Below, piece by piece: positions 1 through 6,103 of a DNA stretch of 7,927 nucleotides. The position numbers were made by a program, and so were the translations under genes. The stretch comes from Bacillota bacterium (GTDB lineage Bacteria; Bacillota; Sulfobacillia; JAJZYS01; JAJYTV01), in NCBI GenBank assembly GCA_021786135.1, contig JAJYNV010000253.1, positions 1 to 7,927 of the forward strand, in the 5' to 3' direction. How positions within the stretch are numbered: the stretch's first letter is position 1; each line of letters starts with the position of its first letter. Under the pieces are notes generated by a model. It had not been told where the DNA came from and did no database searches. It saw only the letters and a list, made by a program, of their open reading frames with translations.

Positions 1-1437
1 ATGTCGGTCTTCGGCATGAGCACGAGCCAGGTGCAGTGGATCGTCACGATCTACATGCTGACGTTGGGCGTCGTCGTGCCTACGAGCGCGTGGATCGGCG
101 ACCGGATCGGCTACAAGCGACTCTACGTGCTATCGCTCGTCATCTTCACGATCGGTTCGGCGCTCAGCGGCCTGGCGTGGAGCGGTGGCGCGCTGATCGG
201 CTTCCGCGTGCTGCAGGCAATCGGTGGCGGCATGATCATGCCCGTGATGACCTCCATGCTCTATCGCATGGTGCCGCGCAACCGCATCGGCAGCGCCATG
301 GGCATCCTGGGAGTCGCCATTATCGTCGCCCCGGCCCTCGGACCGACGATCGGCGGCTACCTGGTGCAGTACGTGGACTGGCGCCTCATCTTCTACATCA
401 ATGTGCCGATCGGCATCTTCGGCATCCTGGCGGCGGAGCGGGTGCTGCCCGTGTTCAAGCGCCATCCCGTGGGACCGTTCGACATCGTCGGATTCCTCTC
501 GGCGGCTGGCGGCCTCTTCACGCTGCTCTACGCTCTCTCCCAGGGGCAGACGCTTGGCTGGACAAGCGAGACGATCGTGTTGATGCTGGTCGGGGCGGGT
601 GCACTGCTGATCTTCTTCGTCTGGTGGGAGATCCTCGTCGAACATCCGCTCCTCGACGTGCGCGTCTTCCGCTATGGCGTGTTCAGCTGGTCCAACCTGC
701 TGGTGATCGCCACTACCGTGGCGCTCTTCTCGGGCGTCTTCTACATACCGCTCTTCCTGCAGAACATTGCGGGCATGGGCGCTCTGGAGACGGGGCTCAT
801 CCTGATGCCGTCCGCGCTCATGAGCGGTGTCATGATGCCGCTCTCAGGCAGGCTCTTCGACCGTATCGGACCAAGGCCGCTGGCGTTCACCGGCCTCCTG
901 ATCCTGGCTGTCGCGACCTATCTGATGCACAATCTCACCGTCTACACGTCCACGTCGACTATCATCTGGTGGCTGGTCGTGCGCGGCGTCGGCATGGGCT
1001 TCATGATGATGCCCGTGCAGGCCGCGGGTCTCAACGCTATTCCGACGCGTCTGGTCGGCCAGGCATCGGCGTTCTCGAACATCATCCAGCGTGTTGCCGG
1101 ATCGTTCGGCATCGCCTATCTCACGTCATACCTGGATGGCCGGATGGCGACGCACACCAACGATCTCACCGCCGCGATCACGCCGAGCCACCCTGCGGTG
1201 GTCACGCTGCTGACGGAGATCGGGCACCAGTTCGGCGCCTGGTTCCCCGGGCTGCAGCCGACCGTGCTGGGCAACCTGTTCCTTTCCGGCATGGTGTCGC
1301 AGCAGTCGTTCACGAGCGGCATCGACGACGTCTTCCTGCTGACGGCGTTGGTCCTTGTCGTGGCGTTCATCCCCGCGATGTTCCTGCGCAAGGTGCACGG
1401 GCAGAGCGGCGGAATGATGCCAATGGGCGGCGAGTAG
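1..1437 (+). CDS. DHA2-family MFS multidrug exporter (EmrB/QacA type), 5' end cut off by window
   Basis: This is a drug:H+ antiporter-type permease of the inner membrane, expected to export hydrophobic compounds using the proton gradient. Numbering from the codon at base 1, the sequence shows MFS motif A as GDRIGYKR (residues 33-40), the motif B Arg in FRVLQAIGGG (68-77), the antiporter motif C in VAPALGPTIGGY (109-120) and the DHA2 hallmark WRLIFYINVPIG (127-138). Many further hydrophobic segments follow, to a short polar tail. The 478 visible residues cover about 13 helices. The opening residues match the loop after TM1 in EmrB/QacA relatives, so the ATG at base 1 is probably internal and TM1 lies upstream. 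No HlyD/EmrA adaptor is visible. The substrate cannot be told from the sequence. The gene ends in TAG and is followed by a strong hairpin. Confidence 0.9.
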   Translation: MSVFGMSTSQVQWIVTIYMLTLGVVVPTSAWIGDRIGYKRLYVLSLVIFTIGSALSGLAWSGGALIGFRVLQAIGGGMIMPVMTSMLYRMVPRNRIGSAMGILGVAIIVAPALGPTIGGYLVQYVDWRLIFYINVPIGIFGILAAERVLPVFKRHPVGPFDIVGFLSAAGGLFTLLYALSQGQTLGWTSETIVLMLVGAGALLIFFVWWEILVEHPLLDVRVFRYGVFSWSNLLVIATTVALFSGVFYIPLFLQNIAGMGALETGLILMPSALMSGVMMPLSGRLFDRIGPRPLAFTGLLILAVATYLMHNLTVYTSTSTIIWWLVVRGVGMGFMMMPVQAAGLNAIPTRLVGQASAFSNIIQRVAGSFGIAYLTSYLDGRMATHTNDLTAAITPSHPAVVTLLTEIGHQFGAWFPGLQPTVLGNLFLSGMVSQQSFTSGIDDVFLLTALVLVVAFIPAMFLRKVHGQSGGMMPMGGE

Positions 1438-1458
1438 CCAGTAGCGGGTACGGAATAC

Positions 1459-1496
1459 GATCTGGGGATCGGCGCATGGGCGCCGATCCCCAGATC
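1459..1496. terminator. Perfect 17-bp hairpin between convergent genes, probable bidirectional terminator
   Basis: GATCTGGGGATCGGCGC (1459-1475) and its exact reverse complement (1480-1496) flank a 4-nt loop, ATGG. The hairpin begins 22 bases after the MFS stop codon and lies about 130 bases beyond the PBP stop on the other strand, so it could serve both genes. The run after the stem is TTCTCG on the plus strand and GTATTCCG on the minus strand, so the U-tract is poor in both directions. Bases 1497-1625 hold no other gene that I can support. Confidence 0.8.
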
Positions 1497-1625
1497 TTCT
1501 CGCAGGTGCCGCCAGCGTACCAAGGGGCGCGTGCGGGGCGTCGCGAGCCTGGGTGCAGTCCGGGCGGCCGGCACCGGGCGTCGGGCCACCGGTCTTGCGG
1601 CACCGCTGCATCGTCATGCTGTCTC

Positions 1626-4202
1626 TCAGGGAGTCGTCGTCCCGCCTGGGCTCGTTGTCGTGGGCGTCGTGGGCGTGGTCGGTTGCGTCGGCCCGGTCGG
1701 GCTAGCCGCCGGTGACACCTGGAGCGTACCTATCGCCGTCGGTTGATCGAGAAGGGTATACGTGAAGTTTCCCGGCTGCGTGGGGGTGAGGTTCACCGAG
1801 ATGCTGCCCTGCGGCGGCACCACCTCGGGGCTCGGCATGAGCGTCGCGAGCTGGAACTCGTGGGGTGCGGTATCGAGATTCTGCACAGTGAGCGTGACGG
1901 GAGTGCCGACGGTAGCTGCGAGCTGGATGGGATTGAACTGGTTCTGCTGGATGGTGATGCTGAGGGTCTCCTGACCCGGGCTGCCTCCGCTCGTGCCGGT
2001 ACCGCCGCCGCTCGTGCCAGACCCGGTGCAGTACGTCGTGGGCACCCAGAGATTGCTGTCGAGGGGCTTGGGAATGCCGGGGCCGATCTTGATGTCTGTG
2101 GGGACGGTCAGAAAGACCTTGGATACGGCGGGGTCGGGGAGACAGGCGGGCGACCAGAGTTCCTTGGGGTGCAGCGCATCGACCGTGGCCTGCGTCCAGA
2201 CGTTCGAGATCTGGGTCGGCTGCGTGCCCTGGATGAAGAGATAGGATCGGATGTCCTGGACTGGGGTCAGGGGAGAGGGGAGAAGACCGCTCTTCATGTC
2301 CACCTTGACGCTGACGATGCCGGGAGGACGGGAGAAGTTCTCCACCGGCATGCCTGCGGAGGCCTGGGACATGATCTGCTGCCATATCGGCAAGGCGTAG
2401 GTGGCTCCGAATGTGTTGGGCTGCGGCTGCTCGTTGTCGTACCCTTCCCAGACCGCGGTCACGAGCTGGGGCGTGAAGCCGAGGAACCAACCGTCGCGTC
2501 CCTGGTTCGAGGTGCCGGTCTTGCCGGCGGCAGGCCGCCCGATCGATGTGCCGTAGGCGGTGGCACCGGGTTCGCTGAACACCCCCTCCATCATGTTGAT
2601 CATGATGTAGCTGATCTGGGGAGAAAGTTCGTAGCTGAGGTGGGGCTTCTGCTGGAACAGCACCTGCCCGCTCGGCGCGACCACCTTGCGGACCAGGATG
2701 GGGTTGGGCCGCAGCCCCTCGTTTGCGTAGGTGGCGTACGCGGCTGCCATTTCCATCGGGGTGACGCCCTTCGTCAGGCCGCCGATGCCCATGGCCAGGT
2801 TATAGTCGTTGGAAGAGCCGCTGCGCACGAGCGGCAGGCCGAAACGCTGCGTTGCCATGTCGAAGCCGGCTCCGACGCCGACCATGTCCAGCAGGTGCAC
2901 CGAGTTGTTGTTGTCCGAGATCGCGAGCGAGTGGCGCACGGTGATGCGGCCGTAGTACTGCAAGGTGTCGTTGTTGGGCCACCACTTGCCGCCGACCTTC
3001 AGCCAGGGACCGTCATCGAGCACGGTGGCCTCCGTCAGGCCCTGTTCCAACGCGGCGGGATACTCCGCGAGAGGCTTGATCGAGGAACCGGTCTGGCGGT
3101 TGACGAAGGCGCGGTCGAGCGCAAAGGCCACCGGATGGGTGCGTCCGCCGACGATCGCCAGGACGTCGCCGTTGCGGGGATCCATCACGACTGCTGCGGC
3201 CTGCGGCTCAGGCGTCGCCGCCGTCGAGGGGAAGGCCCTGCCCATGACCGAGGTGACAGCCTGCTGCGCGATGGTCTCGATGTGCGGATCAAGCGTCGTG
3301 TAGATGTTGAGACCGCCGTTCAGGATCTTCTGCAGAGGGATGCGTCCCTGCAGGCTGTTGATGACTGCCTCGACGAACCACGGGTACGGGTAGGTCTGGC
3401 TGCCCAGGTTGGACTGCAGGTGAAGGGGCTCTGCGTAGGCGGCGTTCGCCTGTTTCTGTGTGATGTCGCCGACGGCCACCATGTTCTGCAGCACTAGGCG
3501 TTGACGGGCTTTGGCGGCCTTGAAGTTGTAGTAGGGATCATAGTACGAAGGTGCCTGCGGGAGTCCGGCGAGCATGGCGGACTGGGCAAGGTCGAGCTTC
3601 TGTACCGGGACGCCGAAGTACACGCGCGCGGCCTGCCCGACGCCGTAGGCCCCGTTGCCGAGGTACACCTCGTTCAGGTAGACGGTCAGGATTTCGTTTT
3701 TTGTGTAATCCCTCGTCAGTTCGACCGCCAGCATGGCTTCGCGGATCTTGCGGCTGATCGACTTCGTGTCCGTCAGGTAGCGGTCACGCGCGACCTGTTG
3801 CGTGACGGTCGAAGCACCTTCGGTAAAGCCGTGGTGGAGCAGGTCCACCATGATCGAGCGCGCGATGCCGCGAAATGAAATGCCCCAGTTGGTGTAGAAC
3901 GTACGATCCTCGGTGTCGAGCAGGGCGCGGACGAGACTGTGGGGTACCTTGTTGAGAGAGACGGGGATGGAGTCGTGCAGGCCGATAGAGGTCACGTAAT
4001 GGCCGTTGCGGTCGTAGATGCGCGAGGAGGTGGCTTGGGCCGAAGTGAAGTCCGCGACGCTGGGGAGGGAGCGGGCCTCGTAGAAGAGCAGTCCGGCGCC
4101 CCCGACAATAACCAGAACCACGAAGCTGACCAAGACTACCAGCACGAGGCGCCACCAGATCACGCGGCGCTTTGGACGTGACGGGCTATGCTGGCGGGAC
4201 AT
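1626..4202 (-). CDS. Bifunctional class A penicillin-binding protein (PBP1A-like) with C-terminal cupredoxin-like domain
   Basis: This enzyme polymerises lipid II into glycan strands and cross-links their stem peptides on the outer face of the membrane. The 858-residue protein has a short basic cytoplasmic N-terminus, one TM anchor (about 15-41), then a GT51 transglycosylase domain (about 60-235) with catalytic Glu98 in the TEDRTF motif and GASTVTQQ (129-136). The transpeptidase domain (about 335-615) has SxxK at Ser373-Lys376, SDN at 429-431 and KTGT at 561-564, so both active sites look intact. A region with the protein's only two cysteines (687, 725), a Gly/Ser/Thr linker (726-744), a cupredoxin-like fold (about 745-829) and a Pro/Thr-rich tail (830-858) follow. 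Start choice: ATG at 4202 has AAAGGGGG (4209-4216) six bases upstream and gives a normal basic-then-TM start. An in-frame start 24 codons further upstream would run into the promoter region. It is transcribed away from tyrS and converges on the MFS gene. Confidence 0.93.
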   Translation of the reverse strand: MSRQHSPSRPKRRVIWWRLVLVVLVSFVVLVIVGGAGLLFYEARSLPSVADFTSAQATSSRIYDRNGHYVTSIGLHDSIPVSLNKVPHSLVRALLDTEDRTFYTNWGISFRGIARSIMVDLLHHGFTEGASTVTQQVARDRYLTDTKSISRKIREAMLAVELTRDYTKNEILTVYLNEVYLGNGAYGVGQAARVYFGVPVQKLDLAQSAMLAGLPQAPSYYDPYYNFKAAKARQRLVLQNMVAVGDITQKQANAAYAEPLHLQSNLGSQTYPYPWFVEAVINSLQGRIPLQKILNGGLNIYTTLDPHIETIAQQAVTSVMGRAFPSTAATPEPQAAAVVMDPRNGDVLAIVGGRTHPVAFALDRAFVNRQTGSSIKPLAEYPAALEQGLTEATVLDDGPWLKVGGKWWPNNDTLQYYGRITVRHSLAISDNNNSVHLLDMVGVGAGFDMATQRFGLPLVRSGSSNDYNLAMGIGGLTKGVTPMEMAAAYATYANEGLRPNPILVRKVVAPSGQVLFQQKPHLSYELSPQISYIMINMMEGVFSEPGATAYGTSIGRPAAGKTGTSNQGRDGWFLGFTPQLVTAVWEGYDNEQPQPNTFGATYALPIWQQIMSQASAGMPVENFSRPPGIVSVKVDMKSGLLPSPLTPVQDIRSYLFIQGTQPTQISNVWTQATVDALHPKELWSPACLPDPAVSKVFLTVPTDIKIGPGIPKPLDSNLWVPTTYCTGSGTSGGGTGTSGGSPGQETLSITIQQNQFNPIQLAATVGTPVTLTVQNLDTAPHEFQLATLMPSPEVVPPQGSISVNLTPTQPGNFTYTLLDQPTAIGTLQVSPAASPTGPTQPTTPTTPTTTSPGGTTTP

Positions 4203-4236
4203 CGTGTACCCCCTTTGGCCGGGGCGGTTCTCCGTG

Positions 4237-4242
4237 AGTATA
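4237..4242 (-). promoter_or_regulatory. Possible -10 box for the PBP gene
   Basis: On the minus strand this reads TATACT, five of six to the sigma-A -10 consensus, about 35 bases upstream of the PBP start codon. That would give a leader of roughly 28 bases containing the AAAGGGGG ribosome-binding site. I see no good -35 hexamer at 16-18 bases upstream, so the call rests on the -10 and its position. Confidence 0.4.
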
Positions 4243-4287
4243 CCTTGTACGCCGCCGGGTCGGGAAGGCGCCAAATGTGGGTGCCCG

Positions 4288-4296
4288 TGGTATAAT
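4288..4296 (+). promoter_or_regulatory. Extended -10 promoter of tyrS (TGGTATAAT)
   Basis: The sequence matches the extended -10 consensus TGnTATAAT exactly. No convincing -35 is seen 17 bases upstream (GCGCCA), which is typical of extended -10 promoters. Transcription would begin near 4302-4305, giving a leader of only about 20 bases before the start region. That leaves no room for a T-box leader, which often controls tyrS in Bacillota. It lies back to back with the PBP promoter. Confidence 0.7.
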
Positions 4297-4309
4297 GCTT
4301 GTTCAAGTC

Positions 4310-4325
4310 GGAGGTGGACCCGATA
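4310..4325 (+). promoter_or_regulatory. tyrS ribosome-binding site and non-standard start codon
   Basis: GGAGG (4310-4314) is followed after eight bases by ATA at 4323-4325. No ATG, GTG or TTG lies in frame at a usable distance downstream of it. In-frame GTG at 4314 overlaps the ribosome-binding site itself. In-frame TTG at 4299 lies upstream of the predicted transcription start. ACG at 4326 is another, less well spaced, non-standard option. Confidence 0.6.
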
Positions 4326-5516
4326 ACGTCTATCGATGAGCAGATCGCCATTCTGACGCAGGGCGCCGCAGAGGTCATCGAGCTAGAGGAACTGAGGCGG
4401 AAACTCGCGCGGGGCACCCCCCTCGTGGCCAAGCTCGGGGTGGACCCCACAGCCCCTGTGATCACGCTTGGGCACGCTGTGGTGTTGCGGAGACTGGCCG
4501 CCTTTCAGCGGCTGGGTCATCGGGCTGTGTTCCTGATCGGTGACGAGACGGGGAGAGTCGGTGATCCGAGCGGCCGGTCGGAGACGCGGCGGGCGCTGGA
4601 CGAAGAGGCCGTCGAGCTGGCTGCAGCTGCGTTCCTGGAGCAGGTCGGCGCCATCCTGGACCTGAATCAGGTTGAAGTGCGCCGCAACTCCGAGTGGCTC
4701 AGACCGCTGGGGTTCACCGGCGCCCTGCAATTGGCTAGCCGCTCCACGGTCGCGCGCATGCTGGAGCGTGAGGACTTTCAGAAGCGCTTCCGTGACAACC
4801 AGCCCATCTACCTGCACGAACTGATCTACCCGCTGATGCAGGGCTATGACTCCGTGGCCCTGAAAGCGGATGTGGAACTGGGTGCGACCGAGCAGAAGTT
4901 CAATCTCCTGATGGGGCGCCAGCTCCAACGCGACCACGGCATAGAACCGCAGGTACTGGTGCTCATGCCGATCCTGACTGGTCTCGACGGCAGCCAGAAA
5001 ATGTCCAAGTCGCTTGGCAATTATGTCGCGATCAACGAAAGTCCAGACGAGATGTTCGGAAAGCTCATGTCGATCCCCGATCGCCTGCTCGGGGAATACC
5101 TTCTGCTGGCGGCAGACATGGGGCCGGACGAGGTGGAGATCCGCCTGCGCAAGGTCACGGCGAGCGGCCTGAACCCGAGGGATCTCAAGGCTGAGATGGC
5201 CGAGCGCACGGTGGCGCTGTACTACGGGGCGGCGGCGGGCGTGTCGGCCCGCGAACGTTTCGCGTCCACGTTCTCCCGCCGCGAGGTGCCGGCGGATGCC
5301 CCGTCGATCCGTCTGGGGGAGGCGGACCGCACGGACCTTGCGGCGGTGCTCGTCCGTGCGGGTGTCGCTGCGTCGCTCACGGAGGTGCGGCGCCTCGCCG
5401 ACCAGGGCGCGATACGCGTCGACGAGTCGCGGCTGAGCTGGGGCGAGGATCTGCGCGGGCATGTGGGAGCCACCCTGCGGGTGGGCAAGCACCGGTTCCT
5501 GCGCATTGAAGACTAG
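4323..5516 (+). CDS. tyrS: Tyrosyl-tRNA synthetase, TyrZ-like (class I), apparent ATA start
   Basis: This cytoplasmic enzyme activates tyrosine with ATP and loads it on tRNA-Tyr. From the ATA start it is 397 residues, close to the usual TyrRS length. The Rossmann-fold catalytic domain holds KLGVDPTAP (37-45), the HIGH-like box TLGH (48-51), GDPSGRS (80-86), the tyrosine-site segment around YDSVALKADVEL (175-186) and KMSKS (226-230). The C-terminal 65 residues or so resemble an S4 RNA-binding domain. Overall it matches the Thermus-type (TyrZ) group better than the E. coli type. Three positions differ from what I know of the family: the first His of HIGH is Thr48, the Asp of the GTDQ motif is Glu190, and the usual GDFTG reads GDETG (73-77). 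The N-terminus MTSIDEQIAIL, reading ATA as Met, looks like a natural TyrRS beginning. No terminator is visible before padR, so some read-through is possible. Confidence 0.92.
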   Translation: MTSIDEQIAILTQGAAEVIELEELRRKLARGTPLVAKLGVDPTAPVITLGHAVVLRRLAAFQRLGHRAVFLIGDETGRVGDPSGRSETRRALDEEAVELAAAAFLEQVGAILDLNQVEVRRNSEWLRPLGFTGALQLASRSTVARMLEREDFQKRFRDNQPIYLHELIYPLMQGYDSVALKADVELGATEQKFNLLMGRQLQRDHGIEPQVLVLMPILTGLDGSQKMSKSLGNYVAINESPDEMFGKLMSIPDRLLGEYLLLAADMGPDEVEIRLRKVTASGLNPRDLKAEMAERTVALYYGAAAGVSARERFASTFSRREVPADAPSIRLGEADRTDLAAVLVRAGVAASLTEVRRLADQGAIRVDESRLSWGEDLRGHVGATLRVGKHRFLRIED

Positions 5517-5537
5517 GCAGAACGCAAAAGCTAGCAC

Positions 5538-5566
5538 TCGACAAGTATATGCACTACGCATATACT
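5538..5566 (+). promoter_or_regulatory. padR promoter (TCGACA - 17 bp - TATACT)
   Basis: TCGACA at 5538-5543 and TATACT at 5561-5566 each match the sigma-A hexamers at five of six positions, with the ideal 17-base spacer. Transcription would begin near 5573, almost at the GGAGG ribosome-binding site (5573-5577), leaving a leader of about 13 bases. Confidence 0.7.
5544..5566. promoter_or_regulatory. Perfect palindrome over the padR promoter, likely PadR operator
   Basis: AGTATATGC (5544-5552) and its exact reverse complement GCATATACT (5558-5566) surround a 5-base centre, ACTAC. The palindrome fills the promoter spacer and ends exactly at the last base of the -10 box, so a bound dimer would exclude RNA polymerase. 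PadR-family dimers bind AT-rich inverted repeats and commonly repress their own gene. The AT-rich block also stands out from the GC-rich surroundings. Assignment to this PadR protein is inferred from position. Confidence 0.72.
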
Positions 5567-5585
5567 GGCGTCGGAGGTGTTCTGT

Positions 5586-6041
5586 ATGCGGGGATTCCAA
5601 GGCTGGCACGGCGAGGGCGACGGGATGCACTTCGGTGAAGTGCACGGTCGTCGGGGTGGTCCGCACGGCATGGGACCGGGTCGGGGCTTTGGCGGGCGCG
5701 GCGCCCACGGAGGACGCGCGCGCGGTGGTCGGCACCATCTGGTGCCGACGCTGCTGATCCTGCTGCGCCAGGGACCGCAGCACGGGTATGCGCTGCTTGG
5801 GGAACTGAGCGATACCCTGCCTCGCGCCGGCGCCATGCCGGACGTGTCCAGCGTCTACCGTGCCTTGGCCGAGCTCGAGACGGATGGCGCCGTCGTATCG
5901 CGCTGGGAGGCAGGCGACGGCGGCGGACGTCGGGTTTACGAACTGACGCCTGCGGGTGAGGAGATGCTCAAAAGCTGGCTGCCGCAGCTCGAAGAGGAGC
6001 ATCTCCGACTTGGGAAGCTGATCGAGAAGTACCGCGGCTGA
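5586..6041 (+). CDS. PadR-family transcriptional repressor with His/Gly-rich N-terminus
   Basis: This is a predicted winged-helix DNA-binding repressor of 151 residues. The PadR core begins near residue 52: first helix with TLLILLRQGPQHGYALLGEL (55-74), recognition helix in PDVSSVYRALAELETDGAV (85-103), the wing around GGGRRVYELTPAG (112-124), and a C-terminal helix (about 125-150) that would dimerise. Residues 1-51 form an extension with 20 Gly, 7 His and 8 Arg, probably disordered; metal or nucleic-acid binding is possible but unproven. ATG at 5586 is chosen because GGAGG lies eight bases upstream; an in-frame GTG at 5577 overlaps that site. The promoter carries a perfect palindrome, so self-repression is likely. 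PadR proteins often control efflux pumps or respond to small aromatic or cationic compounds, but no target gene adjoins it here. The ligand is unknown. Confidence 0.9.
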   Translation: MRGFQGWHGEGDGMHFGEVHGRRGGPHGMGPGRGFGGRGAHGGRARGGRHHLVPTLLILLRQGPQHGYALLGELSDTLPRAGAMPDVSSVYRALAELETDGAVVSRWEAGDGGGRRVYELTPAGEEMLKSWLPQLEEEHLRLGKLIEKYRG

Positions 6042-6044
6042 TGA

Positions 6045-6086
6045 AGCGTGAGGGGCGCGGGCATCACTGCCCGCGCCCCTCACGCT
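6045..6086. terminator. Perfect 19-bp hairpin between convergent genes, probable bidirectional terminator
   Basis: AGCGTGAGGGGCGCGGGCA (6045-6063) pairs without mismatch with 6068-6086 around a 4-base loop, TCAC. It begins four bases after the padR stop and lies about 18 bases beyond the stop of the CheC-like gene on the other strand. The flanks are T-poor (GTCTC on plus, GCTTCAT on minus), as at the hairpin near 1459. Confidence 0.82.
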
Positions 6087-6103
6087 GTCTCAAGTGTCAC
6101 CAT

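Noticed and set aside
36..1715. Long open frame of 559 codons on the plus strand over the MFS gene
   Set aside because: It is rich in Arg, His and Asp with no membrane segments or known motifs, as expected of a shadow frame in GC-rich DNA. The MFS frame has clear family motifs.
1971..2027. Short direct repeats of GCTCGTGCC-type sequence
   Set aside because: They encode the Gly/Ser/Thr linker of the PBP and are explained by repeated codons in a flexible linker, not by a mobile or regulatory repeat.
1743..3497. Long plus-strand open frame (584 codons) antisense to the PBP gene
   Set aside because: The minus-strand PBP has every catalytic motif in order, while the antisense product has no recognisable domain and low-complexity composition.
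4237..4245. AGTATACC near the PBP promoter as a half-site for the PadR operator
   Set aside because: Only AGTATA is shared with the 9-base arm, there is no second arm, and the match is explained by a -10 box on the minus strand.
4310..4322. GGAGGTGGACCCG resembles part of the conserved T-box sequence AGGGTGGNACCGCG
   Set aside because: It is the ribosome-binding site itself, one or two bases are missing, and there is no upstream stem I, specifier loop or competing terminator hairpin in the short leader.
4383..6083. Minus-strand open frame of 566 codons across tyrS and padR
   Set aside because: It spans two well-supported genes, the padR operator and a terminator on the other strand, and its product resembles no family. 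It is a GC-driven shadow.
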